Shown: positions 1-9,798, numbered from the stretch's first letter. The stretch: 37,103 nucleotides of DNA from Campylobacter concisus (GCF_015230015.1 NZ_JAAKZC010000020.1:1-37103), one strand, 5' to 3'. Notes: generated by a model not told the origin, from the letters alone. Program-made: numbers and translations.

Positions 1-2
1 CT

Positions 3-68
3 GCGGCTGAGCATCTAAACAAGATGACAGATGCGCTAAATACTAAACTAAGCGTCTTTAGAACTTAA
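3..68 (+). CDS. C-terminal end of a probable methyl-accepting chemotaxis protein (partial, cut by window edge)
   Basis: Only the last 21 codons are inside the window, reading AAEHLNKMTDALNTKLSVFRT and ending in TAA at 66-68. A short amphipathic helix of this kind ending in F-x-x, with hydrophobic residues every three to four positions, resembles the extreme C-terminus of chemotaxis receptor signalling domains. A strong terminator follows directly at 96-121, which supports this being a real gene end. The family call is inference from very few residues; another coiled-coil protein would look similar. Confidence 0.4.
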   Translation, partial: AAEHLNKMTDALNTKLSVFRT

Positions 69-95
69 GTTTTTATCTCTTAAGCTAATATTTTT

Positions 96-121
96 AGGTC
101 TAGCTCCGGCTAGACCTTTTT
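96..121 (+). terminator. Rho-independent terminator
   Basis: A perfect 9 bp stem, AGGTCTAGC (96-104) with GCTAGACCT (109-117), encloses the tetraloop TCCG and runs straight into five T residues (117-121). It lies 28 bases after the stop codon of the truncated plus-strand gene, so it most likely ends that transcript. The minus-strand operon ending with plsC at 212 also converges on it. The stretch 122-211 is AT-rich and I see nothing else in it. Confidence 0.8.
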
Positions 122-211
122 AAATTTATAGACAAAATTTTCTAGTATATAAAATCAAGATTTTATAAATAAAGATATAGAGTAGGGCCTTGTAAATTTA
201 CAAAGCTAAAT

Positions 212-880
212 TTATTTTCTATTTTCGTCTAAGACTTTTTGCATGCTCTCTCTAGTCGCCTCTAGCCAGTTTTGTTTTGAGGTATCGACTAGATCAAGGC
301 AAAAGAGCTTGATGTCAGCCTTTTTAAAGCTAAATTCTTTCACTTTCATCGCATCGCTTCCAACGATCACGATAGGCTGAACCTTTAAATTTAGCTTTTC
401 AACTAGCAACTTCGCACCACCTTTAAATGGCAAGAGCTCTTTAGTTTGAGACCTTGTACCTTCTGGAAATATCGCTAAAACACGGCCATTTTCTACTCTG
501 TCTTTTGCTTCGCTTAAAAGCTTTATTAGCGAGTGCTTATTTTCTCGCTCGACTGCTATCATCTTAGGAAGGCTCAAAATTTTACCGATGATCGGGATCT
601 TGCCTATCTGTGCTTTAGCGATCCAGCAAAGATTTTTAGGGTGCACCTCTTCAAGCACGATGATATCAAGCATGCTTTGATGATTTATTAGTAAGATATT
701 TGCCTCATCTTTAAACTCACCTACCACCTCAAGCGTATAGCCACCAAAAAATCTCTGGGCTCTGCCCCAAACTTTTCTAATAGGTCTATTTTTCGAGTTA
801 AAAAGCCACATAAAAAATACCACGACAAAAACGCTAAGAACAAATGTGATAGAGAAGAAAATAGCTCTAATTTTTGACAA
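212..880 (-). CDS. plsC: 1-acyl-sn-glycerol-3-phosphate acyltransferase (PlsC family)
   Basis: Membrane acyltransferase of phospholipid synthesis that acylates lysophosphatidic acid to phosphatidic acid. An N-terminal hydrophobic segment (about residues 5-27) is followed by the catalytic HX4D motif in NHQSMLDI (about 66-73) and the substrate-binding FPEGTRS motif (about 138-144). At 222 residues it is of normal length. The start is TTG (878-880), inside the end of the upstream gene, whose stop is at 867-869, a 14-base overlap that suggests translational coupling. It is the last gene of a minus-strand operon starting at ctpA. C. jejuni, as I recall, has the same neighbours. Confidence 0.9.
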   Translation of the reverse strand: MSKIRAIFFSITFVLSVFVVVFFMWLFNSKNRPIRKVWGRAQRFFGGYTLEVVGEFKDEANILLINHQSMLDIIVLEEVHPKNLCWIAKAQIGKIPIIGKILSLPKMIAVERENKHSLIKLLSEAKDRVENGRVLAIFPEGTRSQTKELLPFKGGAKLLVEKLNLKVQPIVIVGSDAMKVKEFSFKKADIKLFCLDLVDTSKQNWLEATRESMQKVLDENRK

Positions 881-2174
881 GGTCGTCCTTTTTTACCCAG
901 CCGATTTTGCCATCTGCGAATAAAATTTTTGAGTAGTCATCTTTTGTGTCTAAAATTTCAACATTTTCGTTTTTACGAGATGTATAAAAAACGGTTGAAT
1001 TTTTGGTTGGCAAGATAGTGACGCTCACATCTGGCTTAAGCACTACTTTGCCAAAAGGATTGTAAGTGTAAATTCCAAGTGCGATAAAAACAGCTGCCAC
1101 AAAGAAGTAGCTTAGCTTTCTTCGCCAGATCGCTAGCAAGATAAAGATAGCGACCAAAGAGTAGATCGTGATATCTTTGTAGGTGCTAAATTCGCTTTGT
1201 TTTGGATTTAGACCGATTTGCGTGCTAACCTCGTCCTCTTCGACGCTCACAGGCAGTGAAAAGCTCTCAAATTTAGCTTTTTTTAGGTTGTAGTAGTTAA
1301 AGTCAAGTGTCTTTTTGTTTGGCTTAAATACTGCAAAATAATATGCGCTTTGCGAGTTAAAGTCGCCATTTATCGTATCTACGCCTTGCTTTAGGATCGT
1401 TTTATTTTCGATATTAAAGGCGCTTAGATCGACATTGTTGCCGTAAATTTCAACGACCATGATGTTGTTTATATCATCAAATTTAGTCGTTTTAAATTTC
1501 TTTACCTCAAGGTTGTCAGCGACGATGTGGTTGTAGTTCTCGTCACTTCTAAGCTCTTTTAGCTTTGGTAAAAAGATATTTATGTTTGAGTTTTGATAGT
1601 TCTCGCCATTTCTTTTTAGATCCAAGCTAACTCGTAAAGTCTTTGCGTCAATGCTTGTTGCTTCAAGGTAGAAAGTGCCGATGTATTTGTTTTCATCGCC
1701 TTTTACCCATTGAAAATTCTTCTTATTTAGCCATTTGATATTTGTCTCATCAAGCTGTGTCTCAAACTCAAACTCAAGGTCACTTTGCGTATCAGCCACG
1801 ATCTCAACGCTAAAAATTTCTCCTACTACGACATTTTTAGGGATATTTGTCGCTTTTAAAAGGAGGTCTTTTACCTTGATCTTGTCATAGACTTGATTAT
1901 CAGGGACGCTGATGTCTGGTTCGTTTGTCGGGACGATATTTCGCATCTGCTCTGGAGTGATACGCTCTGGCTGAGGGGCGATAGAGCGAGGAGAGACGAG
2001 TTTTCTAGATATCTCTTCTTCGCTTGGAGTCTTTGTTTGCGGCTTTGATGCCTGGCTATTTACAAATTTATCCTCTCTTGCCTCATCCATCATATCAAAA
2101 ACGCTGACTTCATCAGTGTTTGCGGCAAATAAATTTAGTGCGAGTAGGGCGATAAAAAGTGTTCGTTTTACCAA
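867..2174 (-). CDS. Exported membrane protein with C-terminal SH3-like domain, function unknown
   Basis: I do not recognise a named family. From the TTG start at 2172-2174 the 435-residue product begins with a signal peptide (MVKRTLFIALLALNLFAA). A large beta-rich extracytoplasmic region follows, then two hydrophobic segments (about residues 335-375), and finally a roughly 50-residue SH3-like module with the typical WVKKDDL ending. The open frame extends upstream to an ATG at 2228 inside purQ, but that start would put charged residues before the signal peptide, and AAAAGGG sits five bases before the TTG. The layout (periplasmic domain, two helices, SH3) recalls BatD/BatE-type proteins, which is only an inference. 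It sits between purQ and plsC in one operon. Confidence 0.75.
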   Translation of the reverse strand: MVKRTLFIALLALNLFAANTDEVSVFDMMDEAREDKFVNSQASKPQTKTPSEEEISRKLVSPRSIAPQPERITPEQMRNIVPTNEPDISVPDNQVYDKIKVKDLLLKATNIPKNVVVGEIFSVEIVADTQSDLEFEFETQLDETNIKWLNKKNFQWVKGDENKYIGTFYLEATSIDAKTLRVSLDLKRNGENYQNSNINIFLPKLKELRSDENYNHIVADNLEVKKFKTTKFDDINNIMVVEIYGNNVDLSAFNIENKTILKQGVDTINGDFNSQSAYYFAVFKPNKKTLDFNYYNLKKAKFESFSLPVSVEEDEVSTQIGLNPKQSEFSTYKDITIYSLVAIFILLAIWRRKLSYFFVAAVFIALGIYTYNPFGKVVLKPDVSVTILPTKNSTVFYTSRKNENVEILDTKDDYSKILFADGKIGWVKKDDLVKN

Positions 2175-2833
2175 ACTAGCCCTTTTAACATCTTCATGCC
2201 ATCGTCTGTGCCTAAAATTTTCTCGCAAGCGCGCTCTGGGTGAGGCATAAGACCAAAGATCTTTTTGCTCTCATCGCAAATCCCAGCTATACTATCAACT
2301 GAGCCATTTGGATTTATCTCATTGCCGTGGCTGTCGCAGTATTTTAGTAAAACTTGTTCGTTGTCATATAGGCTTTTTAGTGTATCTTTGTCGGTGTAAT
2401 AGTTGCCCTCGCCGTGAGCAATGGGGATATTTACTACTTCGTTTTTAGCTAAATTTGCTAAGAATTTATTGTTATTTGAGATTACTTTTAGGTGGTGATA
2501 TTTTGAAACGAAATTTAAATTTTCATTTCTTCTCATTGCGCCTTTTAAAAGTCCAAGCTCAAGAAGCATCTGAAAGCCATTGCAAATTCCTAGGATGTAG
2601 CCGCCTTTTTTCGCATGCTCTTTTACAGCCTGCATCGCTGGGCTAAATTTAGCTATCGCAGCTGTTCTTAGGTAGTCGCCGTAGCTAAAACCACCAGGCA
2701 AAACGACTAGATCAGCTTCGATCTTATCTTCTTTGTGCCAGATGATCTGCGTTTGGCAGCCAAGTAGTTTAAAAGCGTGAGCTGTGTCTTCTTCGCAGTT
2801 TGTGCCAGGAAAAAGTATGATCGCTACTTTCAT
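2168..2833 (-). CDS. purQ: Phosphoribosylformylglycinamidine synthase subunit PurQ (glutaminase)
   Basis: Class I glutamine amidotransferase subunit that supplies ammonia for conversion of FGAR to FGAM, the fourth step of purine synthesis. The N-terminus VAIILFPGTNCEEDT is typical. GGFSYGDYLR forms the oxyanion region, CNGFQML carries the nucleophilic Cys (about residue 85), and HPER supplies the catalytic His/Glu near the C-terminus. At 221 residues it is the short PurQ type that works with PurS and a small PurL, which is not in this window. The ATG overlaps the purS stop (ATGA) and its own end overlaps the start of the next gene. Confidence 0.96.
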   Translation of the reverse strand: MKVAIILFPGTNCEEDTAHAFKLLGCQTQIIWHKEDKIEADLVVLPGGFSYGDYLRTAAIAKFSPAMQAVKEHAKKGGYILGICNGFQMLLELGLLKGAMRRNENLNFVSKYHHLKVISNNNKFLANLAKNEVVNIPIAHGEGNYYTDKDTLKSLYDNEQVLLKYCDSHGNEINPNGSVDSIAGICDESKKIFGLMPHPERACEKILGTDDGMKMLKGLVW

Positions 2834-3066
2834 AGCACGATCTCGTAGTCTTCGATGACAGTGTTTGCTAGAAGCTCTTCACACATCACTTTTAGCTGCT
2901 CTTTTGCTTTGTTTTTATCGCTCTCGTCGATGTCTAAAACGATTTGTTTGCCTATCCTGACATTTGAAACACCGCTAAATCCAAGCGAATTTAGCGCGTG
3001 CTCCACTGCCTTACCAGCAGGGTCTAAGACCCCACTTCTTAATGCTATATTTACGACAGCTTTCAT
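2830..3066 (-). CDS. purS: Phosphoribosylformylglycinamidine synthase subunit PurS
   Basis: Small 78-residue bridging subunit of the FGAM synthase complex; it couples PurQ to the small PurL. The signature is the N-terminal strand KAVVNIALRSGVLDPAGKAV, with the usual LGF..V..VRIGK segment after it. The ATG is preceded by AAGGA, and the stop overlaps the purQ start by four bases. It lies between purC and purQ, the usual place. The only unusual point is its small size, which is normal for the family. Confidence 0.95.
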   Translation of the reverse strand: MKAVVNIALRSGVLDPAGKAVEHALNSLGFSGVSNVRIGKQIVLDIDESDKNKAKEQLKVMCEELLANTVIEDYEIVL

Positions 3067-3074
3067 CTTTGTCC

Positions 3075-3785
3075 TTAAGAAAGAATTCTTCTTAAAACTT
3101 CTTCGTAAGCTACTTTTACGCTACCAAGGTCTTGTCTAAATCTATCTTTGTCAAGTTTTTCGTTTGTTGTCGCATCCCAAAATCTGCAGCTATCAGGGCT
3201 TATCTCGTCAGCTAAGATGATGTTGCCATCTTTGTCGATACCAAATTCGACTTTGAAATCAACTAGTTTTAAATTTCTCTCTGCAAAGAATTTAAATAAT
3301 ATAGAGTTGATCTCTCTTGCTGTGTGTCTTAGAGTTTGAAGATCTTTTTCGCTTTTTACTAGACCCATGATGATGCAGTGCTCATCAGTAACTAGTGGAT
3401 CGTGTAAATCGTCGTTTTTATAGTAGAACTCAACAAGTGTAAAAGGTAGAACTGTGCCTTCTTTTATGCCAAGCCTTTTGCTAAGTGAGCCAGTCGCGAT
3501 ATTTCTCACAACAACTTCAAGAGGTATGATCTCGCATTTTTTGACCACTTGCTCAGTGTCGCTTATTGTCTCAACAAGGTCAGTGACGATACCTTTGCTC
3601 TCTAGCAGTTTAAAAAGCTGAGTAGAGATTTTGTTATTTAGTGCGCCTTTGCCAGCTTCGTTACCTCTTTTTTGAGCATCAAACGCTGTTAGATCGTCTT
3701 TAAATTCAGCCACAAGTAAATTTGGATCGTCTGTGGCGTACATCTTTTTGCCTTTTCCCTCGTAGATAAGCTCTCTTTTTTGCAT
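3075..3785 (-). CDS. purC: Phosphoribosylaminoimidazole-succinocarboxamide synthase (SAICAR synthase)
   Basis: ATP-dependent ligase joining CAIR and aspartate to give SAICAR in purine synthesis. The 236-residue protein shows the family's N-terminal YEGKGKKMY glycine-rich loop, the central [10 protein letters not shown] segment that binds substrate, and the [12 protein letters not shown] motif near residues 190-205. AAAGGAG precedes the ATG. It begins 16 bases after ctpA and ends 8 bases before purS, so it reads as part of the ctpA-to-plsC operon. Confidence 0.97.
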   Translation of the reverse strand: MQKRELIYEGKGKKMYATDDPNLLVAEFKDDLTAFDAQKRGNEAGKGALNNKISTQLFKLLESKGIVTDLVETISDTEQVVKKCEIIPLEVVVRNIATGSLSKRLGIKEGTVLPFTLVEFYYKNDDLHDPLVTDEHCIIMGLVKSEKDLQTLRHTAREINSILFKFFAERNLKLVDFKVEFGIDKDGNIILADEISPDSCRFWDATTNEKLDKDRFRQDLGSVKVAYEEVLRRILS

Positions 3786-3801
3786 GTTGTTCTCCTTTAG
3801 A

Positions 3802-5109
3802 TTATTGTTGTTTTATCTTTAAAATTTTGATCGTATCAATCGCTGTTTTTAACTGGATATCCTCATCGACTTTTTTCTGTGTGATTATGTTTTTATCATC
3901 TTTTGCTTCAGTTTTATTGCCTTCACTTGTTGGATTTATCTTGTTTAGCTCGCTTTTTAGGTGTGCTTTTAGTTCGCTCTCTTTGATGCTAAATGCACTA
4001 TCATCGCTTTGTGGCACTTTGCCAGGATGCACGACTACATCAGGCGTGACGCCCACAGCTTGGATAGTTCTGCCGCTTGGCAAGTAGTATCTTGCGATGG
4101 TTAGTCTTAGCGCTTCTGTATCGTCTATTGGCAAGATCACCTGAACGCTGCCTTTGCCAAATGTGTTTTCACCGATCACAACTGCACGTTTATGGTCTTG
4201 CAACGAGCCACTCACGATCTCGCTAGCACTTGCGCTACCGCCATTTACAAGGGCAACAAGTGGGAGTTTTGAAAGAGTTTTGCTAGCATTTGCTTTATAC
4301 TCCACGTTTTCAGATGCGTCGCGACCTTTTTGAGAGACGATGATGCCGTTATCTACGAAGAGATCAACAAGATCAACAGCTTGATTTAAAAGACCGCCAG
4401 GGTTGTTTCTAAGGTCAAGTATGATGCCATTTGCTTTTGGATGCTCTTTGATCGCATCTTTTACCTTTGTAACAACGTTTTTGTCAAAATTTGTGACGCG
4501 TATATAAAGGATGTTTTCATTTTCTATCATTTTTGCATAGACAGACTCAACCTTTATAAGATCTCTTATGATCTTTACATCAAATGGTTTTTGCTCGCCT
4601 TTTCGCAAAATTGTGATTGTTATCGGAGTTTTTGGCTTGCCGCGCATCTTATTTACAGCTTCATCTATCGTTGTGCCAATAGTTGAGTTGCCATCGATCC
4701 TTAAAATGATATCGCCTGCTTTTATACCCGCTTTATCAGCTGGAGTGTCCTCGATAGGCGAGATAACGGTTAGTGCGCTATCTTTCATGCCAACTGTTAT
4801 GCCAAGCCCGCCAAATTCGCCACTTGTTTGCACCTGCATATCTTTATATGCTTTTTCATTTAAAAAGCTCGAGTGAGCGTCTAAATTTTGCATCAAACCA
4901 GCGATAGCTTTGTCGATTATCTCTTTAAATTTAATGTCATCAACGTAGTATTTCTCGACGGTTGAAATGGTTTTTGTAAGTTTTGAAAGTGCTTCAAGTT
5001 TCGCACTCGCCTCATCCTCGGTTTTAGCAAAAAGTGCATTTACTGCTACGCTTGAGATGAGTAGGGCGCCTGTTATTTTTAGCGCAAAAGATCTAGTAAA
5101 ATTGTTCAA
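3802..5109 (-). CDS. ctpA: Carboxy-terminal processing protease (S41 family) with PDZ domain
   Basis: Periplasmic serine protease that trims or degrades envelope proteins. The 435-residue protein has an N-terminal signal segment, a PDZ domain (about residues 90-180, with GGLGITVG and [14 protein letters not shown]) and an S41 protease domain. The catalytic Ser lies in [12 protein letters not shown] (about 290) and the general-base Lys in NTFGKGSVQ about 25 residues later. The C-terminus is charged and probably disordered. The start is TTG (5107-5109) with GGAG nine bases upstream; there is no ATG in a better place. It heads the minus-strand operon with pur genes, a link also present in C. jejuni from memory. 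Confidence 0.93.
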   Translation of the reverse strand: MNNFTRSFALKITGALLISSVAVNALFAKTEDEASAKLEALSKLTKTISTVEKYYVDDIKFKEIIDKAIAGLMQNLDAHSSFLNEKAYKDMQVQTSGEFGGLGITVGMKDSALTVISPIEDTPADKAGIKAGDIILRIDGNSTIGTTIDEAVNKMRGKPKTPITITILRKGEQKPFDVKIIRDLIKVESVYAKMIENENILYIRVTNFDKNVVTKVKDAIKEHPKANGIILDLRNNPGGLLNQAVDLVDLFVDNGIIVSQKGRDASENVEYKANASKTLSKLPLVALVNGGSASASEIVSGSLQDHKRAVVIGENTFGKGSVQVILPIDDTEALRLTIARYYLPSGRTIQAVGVTPDVVVHPGKVPQSDDSAFSIKESELKAHLKSELNKINPTSEGNKTEAKDDKNIITQKKVDEDIQLKTAIDTIKILKIKQQ

Positions 5110-5134
5110 AATATCTCCTATATTTTTTGGCTCA

Positions 5135-5140
5135 ATTTTA
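5135..5140 (-). promoter_or_regulatory. Possible -10 element for the ctpA-pur-plsC operon
   Basis: Reading the minus strand, TAAAAT lies about 25 bases before the ctpA TTG, in an AT-rich stretch with T-runs upstream, as in Campylobacter sigma-70 promoters, which lack a fixed -35. Other AT-rich hexamers nearby could serve equally well. Confidence 0.25.
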
Positions 5141-5266
5141 TTAACATTTGGCTAAAAAAAGCATAAATTTAACCTTATATTTTTAGCTTTTATCTATTTT
5201 TAACACAAATTTATAACAGTAAATTTTAGCAATTACATAAAAAGAGTGACAAATGTTATAAAAATA

Positions 5267-5287
5267 CTTGACAATATAAGACTAAAG
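5267..5287 (+). promoter_or_regulatory. HAIR-like inverted repeat, probable HspR operator of clpB
   Basis: CTTGACA (5267-5273), seven bases, then ACTAAAG (5281-5287). The known HspR-associated inverted repeat is CTTGAGT-N7-ACTCAAG, so the half-sites match at five of seven and six of seven positions with exact N7 spacing. The left half contains the whole -35 hexamer of the clpB promoter, so a bound repressor would block RNA polymerase. HspR control of clpB is established in C. jejuni and H. pylori. No hspR gene is in this window. Confidence 0.6.
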
Positions 5288-5296
5288 TTATATAAT
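5268..5296 (+). promoter_or_regulatory. clpB promoter (sigma-70 type, full consensus)
   Basis: TTGACA at 5268-5273, a 17-base spacer, and TATAAT at 5291-5296: both hexamers match the sigma-70 consensus exactly. Transcription would start near 5303, leaving a short leader with the strong AAGGAG at 5318-5323 before the ATG at 5329. A true -35 hexamer is unusual for this genus. Confidence 0.8.
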
Positions 5297-5328
5297 GCCG
5301 CCATTATAAAATAACTTAAGGAGCTTTA

Positions 5329-7902
5329 ATGGCTGACATAACAGAAAATTTAACAGCGCAGATGCAAGAGACACTCGAAAAAGGCGTTAGCTTAGCGATC
5401 TTTTCTAAAAATCCACAAGTTGTGCCACTTCACGTCTTTTGGGCTTTGCTCGCTGATAGTAATTCTATTTTAAATCAAGTATTTAATAAGATGAACATAA
5501 GCAAAGACGCAGTCGAGCTTGAGATAAAAAGCAAGATCTCGTCACTCCCAAGTAGCTCAAATGTCACAAAAGATAATGTTTCAGTTTCAAGAGAGCTTAT
5601 AAATTCGCTTGAAAATGCAAAAGCTTTAATGGTAAGTATGGGCGATAGCTACATAGCCGTTGACACATGGATCATCTCGGCTCTTGAGCTTAATGAGATC
5701 AAACAAATTTTGAGCAAATTTTGCGATATCTTAGAGATCAAAAAGAATCTTGAGAGCATAAGAGGCGGTAAAAAGATAGATAGCCAAACTGGCGATGATA
5801 CTCTTGATAGTTTGGAGAAATTTGGTATCGATCTAACGCAAAAAGCGTTAAATAAAGAGCTTGATCCAGTCATCGGACGCGATGAAGAGATCACAAGGAT
5901 GATGCAAATTTTAATAAGAAAGAGCAAAAATAACCCTATCTTACTTGGTGAGCCAGGCGTTGGTAAAACAGCCATCGTTGAGGGTTTAGCTCAAAAGATA
6001 GTGGCTCGTGACGTGCCAACAAGCCTTGCAAACAAGCGTGTCATTGCGCTTGATATGAGCGCAGTCGTAGCTGGAGCAAAGTATAGAGGAGAGTTTGAAG
6101 ATAGGTTAAAAGCTGTCATAGACGAGGTTAAAAAAGCTGGCAATATCATACTTTTTATAGATGAAATTCATACAATAGTTGGAGCAGGTGCGAGCGAGGG
6201 CGGAATGGACGCTGCAAATATCCTAAAACCAGCCCTTGCACGTGGTGAGCTTCACGCTGTTGGTGCGACAACGCTAAAAGAGTATAGAAAATACTTTGAA
6301 AAAGATGCAGCACTTCAAAGACGCTTCCAACCAATAGATGTCAAAGAGCCAAGCGTAAATGAGGCTTTACAAATTTTACGTGGTATAAAAGAGCGCCTAG
6401 AAGTTCACCACGGCATCACGATAACTGATAGCGCACTAGTTGCCGCAGCAAGGCTAAGTGACCGCTACATCGCGAACCGCTTCTTGCCAGATAAAGCGAT
6501 CGACCTTATCGACGAGGCGGCAGCTGAGCTTAAGATGCAAATAGAGAGCGAGCCATACGAGCTTTCAAAGATAAAACGTGAGATCGTAACGCTTCAAGTA
6601 GAAAAAGAAGCTTTAAAGATGGAGGATGCAGATAAAAATAAAGAAAGACTTGGCGAGATCGAAAAAGAGATAGCTGATCTAAATGAGAAGAAGCTAGCAC
6701 TTGATACTAAATTTGAAAACGAAAAGGCCGTTTTTGGCGGAATTTCAAAAGCAACAAAAGAGATCGATAGCTTAAAATCACAAGCTGAGATAGCAAAAAG
6801 AAATGGCGATCTTCAAAAGGCTGCCGAGATAGAATACGGCAAAATAGCAGACGCCAAAAAGTACAAACACGAGCTTGAAGAAAAATGGGAGCACATGAAA
6901 AAAGAGGGCGTGCTTCTTAAAAATCAAGTCGATGAAGAGCTTGTGGCTGAAATTTTGAGCAAATGGACTGGAATTTCAGTTAAAAAGATGCTAACAAGCG
7001 AAAAAGAGAAATATCTGCGCATCGAAGAGCATCTAAGAGAGAGTGTTGTCGGTCAAGATGACGCACTACACGCACTTGCACGTGCTGTAAAAAGAAACAA
7101 AGCAGGATTAAATGAAGGTCAAAGGCCGATTGGTTCATTTTTATTTCTTGGACCAACAGGCGTTGGTAAAACTCAGTCTGCTAAGGCTTTGGCTAAGTTT
7201 TTATTTGACGATGAGAAGGCACTTATCCGCTTTGATATGAGCGAGTATATGGAAAAACACAGCGTGAGCAGGCTACTTGGTGCGCCTCCAGGATATGTAG
7301 GCTACGATGAGGGTGGTCAGCTAACAGAGGCAGTTCGCAGAAGACCTTACTCAGTCATACTTTTTGACGAGGTTGAAAAGGCGCATAAGGATGTGTTTAA
7401 CATACTTTTGGGGATTTTAGATGATGGACGTGCTACTGATAACAAGGGTGTAACGGTTGATTTTAAAAATACTATCATCATTTTAACTTCAAATATCGCT
7501 TCAAATTTCATAATGGAGCTAAAGGGTGAAGATCGTGATGTGGCTGTTAAAAACGAGCTTAAAAACTACTTTAAACCTGAGTTTTTAAATAGGCTTGATG
7601 ACACTATCATCTTTAATCCTCTAAATGAGCAAGGCTTGATATCTATCGTAGAGATCATGTTTAAAGAGCTTGAAAAAACTCTTCACAACCGCGGTATCAA
7701 GGCAGTTTTAAGCGAAGAGGCTAAGAAATTTATCGCAAAAGCTGGCTTTGACATAGTTTATGGAGCAAGACCTCTTAGAAGAGCGCTTTATGAGCTAGTT
7801 GAAGACAAGATCGCTGATATGATCTTGAAAGATGAGCTTGAAAGTGGTGATGAGATCACCATCGATAGCGACGGCAAAAAGATCATCATTAAGAAAAAAT
7901 AA
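5329..7902 (+). CDS. clpB: ATP-dependent disaggregase chaperone ClpB
   Basis: Cytoplasmic AAA+ hexamer that rescues aggregated proteins together with DnaK. The 857 residues comprise an N-domain (about 1-145), a first AAA module with Walker A GEPGVGKT (207-214) and FIDEIHT, a coiled-coil middle domain (about 400-520) which distinguishes ClpB from ClpA/ClpC, and a second AAA module with Walker A GPTGVGKT (near 608) and LFDEVEKAH. The C-terminal domain has the GARPLRRAL motif. AAGGAG lies at ideal distance before the ATG. It is transcribed alone, divergently from ctpA, and is probably heat-induced through release of HspR from the operator over its -35. Confidence 0.98.
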   Translation: MADITENLTAQMQETLEKGVSLAIFSKNPQVVPLHVFWALLADSNSILNQVFNKMNISKDAVELEIKSKISSLPSSSNVTKDNVSVSRELINSLENAKALMVSMGDSYIAVDTWIISALELNEIKQILSKFCDILEIKKNLESIRGGKKIDSQTGDDTLDSLEKFGIDLTQKALNKELDPVIGRDEEITRMMQILIRKSKNNPILLGEPGVGKTAIVEGLAQKIVARDVPTSLANKRVIALDMSAVVAGAKYRGEFEDRLKAVIDEVKKAGNIILFIDEIHTIVGAGASEGGMDAANILKPALARGELHAVGATTLKEYRKYFEKDAALQRRFQPIDVKEPSVNEALQILRGIKERLEVHHGITITDSALVAAARLSDRYIANRFLPDKAIDLIDEAAAELKMQIESEPYELSKIKREIVTLQVEKEALKMEDADKNKERLGEIEKEIADLNEKKLALDTKFENEKAVFGGISKATKEIDSLKSQAEIAKRNGDLQKAAEIEYGKIADAKKYKHELEEKWEHMKKEGVLLKNQVDEELVAEILSKWTGISVKKMLTSEKEKYLRIEEHLRESVVGQDDALHALARAVKRNKAGLNEGQRPIGSFLFLGPTGVGKTQSAKALAKFLFDDEKALIRFDMSEYMEKHSVSRLLGAPPGYVGYDEGGQLTEAVRRRPYSVILFDEVEKAHKDVFNILLGILDDGRATDNKGVTVDFKNTIIILTSNIASNFIMELKGEDRDVAVKNELKNYFKPEFLNRLDDTIIFNPLNEQGLISIVEIMFKELEKTLHNRGIKAVLSEEAKKFIAKAGFDIVYGARPLRRALYELVEDKIADMILKDELESGDEITIDSDGKKIIIKKK

Positions 7903-7912
7903 CTTCAAATTT

Positions 7913-7941
7913 GCTTGGCAGGTTGGATCAACTTGCCAAGC
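7913..7941. terminator. Long hairpin between convergent clpB and CorA-like genes, possible bidirectional terminator
   Basis: GCTTGGCAGGTTG (7913-7925) pairs with CAACTTGCCAAGC (7929-7941) over 13 positions, with one G-U wobble and a GAT loop. It begins 10 bases after the clpB stop and ends 11 bases before the stop of the opposing gene. Neither side has a clean T-run (only AT-rich sequence), so it is a weak intrinsic terminator by rule, but its position and stem strength fit a shared transcript end. Confidence 0.55.
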
Positions 7942-7952
7942 CTACTATAAAT

Positions 7953-8651
7953 TTAACTAATATCCTTATTTGACCTGTAATAAAATATAAAAAATAGCAC
8001 GAAAAGCATCGCTATAAAGGCAAAAACTATCAATGTGCCATCTTTAAATGAGCTTAAAAACATGCCATTTGTATTCATACCAAAAAAGCCAGTTATTAAA
8101 TTTAGCGGTAAAAATATCGCCGAAAGCAGCGTCAAAAGGTAGATATTTTTGTTTATTTTGTCGTTTTTGTCACTTTGTATAAATGTATAGATGTCTTCAA
8201 CTCTATAGGCGTATTCGTTGGCTATGGTTTTAAATACGCTTGCTTCATGGATGCTGTTTTTAAGCTCTTTTTTAAGCCCTTGTTGCTCGCTTTGGCAGAT
8301 CGCAAGGGCTTCGTAAAAGTGCGAAATGCTATTTTGAAATTTCCTTATCTCATACTTTAAAAAGTGGTGTCTTTTTATAAATTTCTCAAAATTTTTCTTG
8401 CTAGCATAAATTTTCTCATACTCATTTAGCTCGTCTTGATGCTCTAAAATTTTATTTGCATATTCGTTACAAATCCCCTTAATAGCTGCTTCAAACGTGC
8501 TTTTGTCGCATTCATGTTCAAGATCTTCTTTGTAAATTTTGCCATCTTTAAATAAAAATTTATAAACTTGCTTTTGCGATGATGAGATGAGTGTGATGTA
8601 GTCAAATGCATCTCCATAAAAATATCCACAAAGTGCGCTTTTATAGTCCAT
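7953..8651 (-). CDS. CorA-like divalent-cation transporter
   Basis: Inner-membrane protein of the CorA Mg2+/Co2+/Ni2+ transporter family. It has a soluble alpha-helical N-terminal part (about residues 1-165, helix-rich with [11 protein letters not shown]), a first membrane helix ending in the signature GMN of GFFGMNTNG, and a second helix with a basic tail, the standard CorA topology. At 232 residues it is shorter than typical CorA (about 315), because the cytoplasmic domain is reduced. I chose the ATG at 8651 rather than the upstream start at 8699 because AAAGGAG stands six bases before it. That start overlaps the end of tgt by 11 bases. The metal is not predictable from the sequence. Confidence 0.82.
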   Translation of the reverse strand: MDYKSALCGYFYGDAFDYITLISSSQKQVYKFLFKDGKIYKEDLEHECDKSTFEAAIKGICNEYANKILEHQDELNEYEKIYASKKNFEKFIKRHHFLKYEIRKFQNSISHFYEALAICQSEQQGLKKELKNSIHEASVFKTIANEYAYRVEDIYTFIQSDKNDKINKNIYLLTLLSAIFLPLNLITGFFGMNTNGMFLSSFKDGTLIVFAFIAMLFVLFFIFYYRSNKDIS

Positions 8652-9771
8652 CTGTGCTCCTTTTTGCGTAGAAATTTCGCTTAAATTTAGCAAATTCACC
8701 AGCCTCTATCGCCTCTCTCATCTCTTTCATCAAATTTAAATAGTAGTGCAGGTTATGAAGGCTTGCTAGTCTAAAAAACGTGAGCTCTCTTGCCTTAAAA
8801 AGGTGGTTTAGATAGCCTCTGGAGTAGCGCTTGCAGGTGTAACACTGGCATTCTTTATCGATCGGCGAGTGGTCGTTTATGAAGCGGGCTGATTTTATAT
8901 TTATCTTGCCAAAGCTAGTAAAAAGCGTGCCGTTTCTTGCGTTTCTTGTTGGCATCACGCAGTCAAACATATCAACCCCTCGCTCGACGTTTTCTACCAA
9001 GTCTTCAGGTGTGCCAACTCCCATTAGGTAGCGAGGCCTTAGCTCATCCATAAACGGCATAACCGCCTCAACCGTGTCATACATCGCCTCGTTGCTCTCG
9101 CCAACGCTTAGACCGCCGATGGCTAGGCCGTCAAAAGGCATCTCATTTAGTGCCTGCGCGCAAAATTTACGTGCATCATAGTCGGTGCCACCTTGAACGA
9201 TACCAAAGATATTTTGCTGCAAGCCAACGCCCTTGCTTTGCATAAATTTGTGGTAATCAATCGCCTCTTTTGCCCATTTTATCGTTCTTTTTATGCTAAG
9301 ACCTATCCTTTTTGGCTCAGCTGGCAAGGCGACTAGATCATCAAGTATCATTATGATGTCGCTGCCTAGGTCATACTGAGTGTCAAGGACGGATCTTGGC
9401 GTGAAGTAGTGCGTGCTGCCGTCGATGTGGCTTTTAAATTTGATCCCGCCATCGTCGTTTTTGGTGTTTGACCTAAGCGAAAATGCTTGAAATCCGCCGC
9501 TATCAGTTAAAAATGAGCGATCAAATTTAGAAAATCCATGCAGTCCGCCAAACTCACGCACGACCTTGCTGCCAGGGCGCAGATACATATGATAGGTGTT
9601 TGCTAAAATGATCTTTGCGTCTAAAATTTCGCTCATATCAAAGGCGTCAAGGCTCTTTACTGCGCCAACCGTGCCAACTGGCATAAAAACTGGCGTTTGT
9701 ATCACGCTGTGGGCTGTGGTAAGCACGCCGCGCCTTGCGTTGCCATCTTTTTTTATAACTTCAAATTTCAT
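8641..9771 (-). CDS. tgt: tRNA-guanine transglycosylase (queuine tRNA-ribosyltransferase)
   Basis: Exchanges guanine 34 for the queuosine precursor preQ1 in tRNAs with GUN anticodons. The 376-residue TIM-barrel shows DSGGFQAF (active-site Asp about residue 92), the substrate loop GIVQGG and [11 protein letters not shown], and [14 protein letters not shown] with the nucleophilic Asp. A zinc site reads [16 protein letters not shown], with three Cys and the distal His. AAGGA precedes the ATG. It is divergent from the lipid-transport operon and overlaps the CorA-like gene downstream. Confidence 0.97.
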   Translation of the reverse strand: MKFEVIKKDGNARRGVLTTAHSVIQTPVFMPVGTVGAVKSLDAFDMSEILDAKIILANTYHMYLRPGSKVVREFGGLHGFSKFDRSFLTDSGGFQAFSLRSNTKNDDGGIKFKSHIDGSTHYFTPRSVLDTQYDLGSDIIMILDDLVALPAEPKRIGLSIKRTIKWAKEAIDYHKFMQSKGVGLQQNIFGIVQGGTDYDARKFCAQALNEMPFDGLAIGGLSVGESNEAMYDTVEAVMPFMDELRPRYLMGVGTPEDLVENVERGVDMFDCVMPTRNARNGTLFTSFGKINIKSARFINDHSPIDKECQCYTCKRYSRGYLNHLFKARELTFFRLASLHNLHYYLNLMKEMREAIEAGEFAKFKRNFYAKRSTDGL

Positions 9772-9798
9772 CTTTGTCCTTAAAATTTTTGATTTTTT

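Noticed and set aside
5221-5328. CIRCE (HrcA) operator for clpB
   Set aside because: No TTAGCACTC-N9-GAGTGCTAA pattern is present; the inverted repeat there fits HAIR instead.
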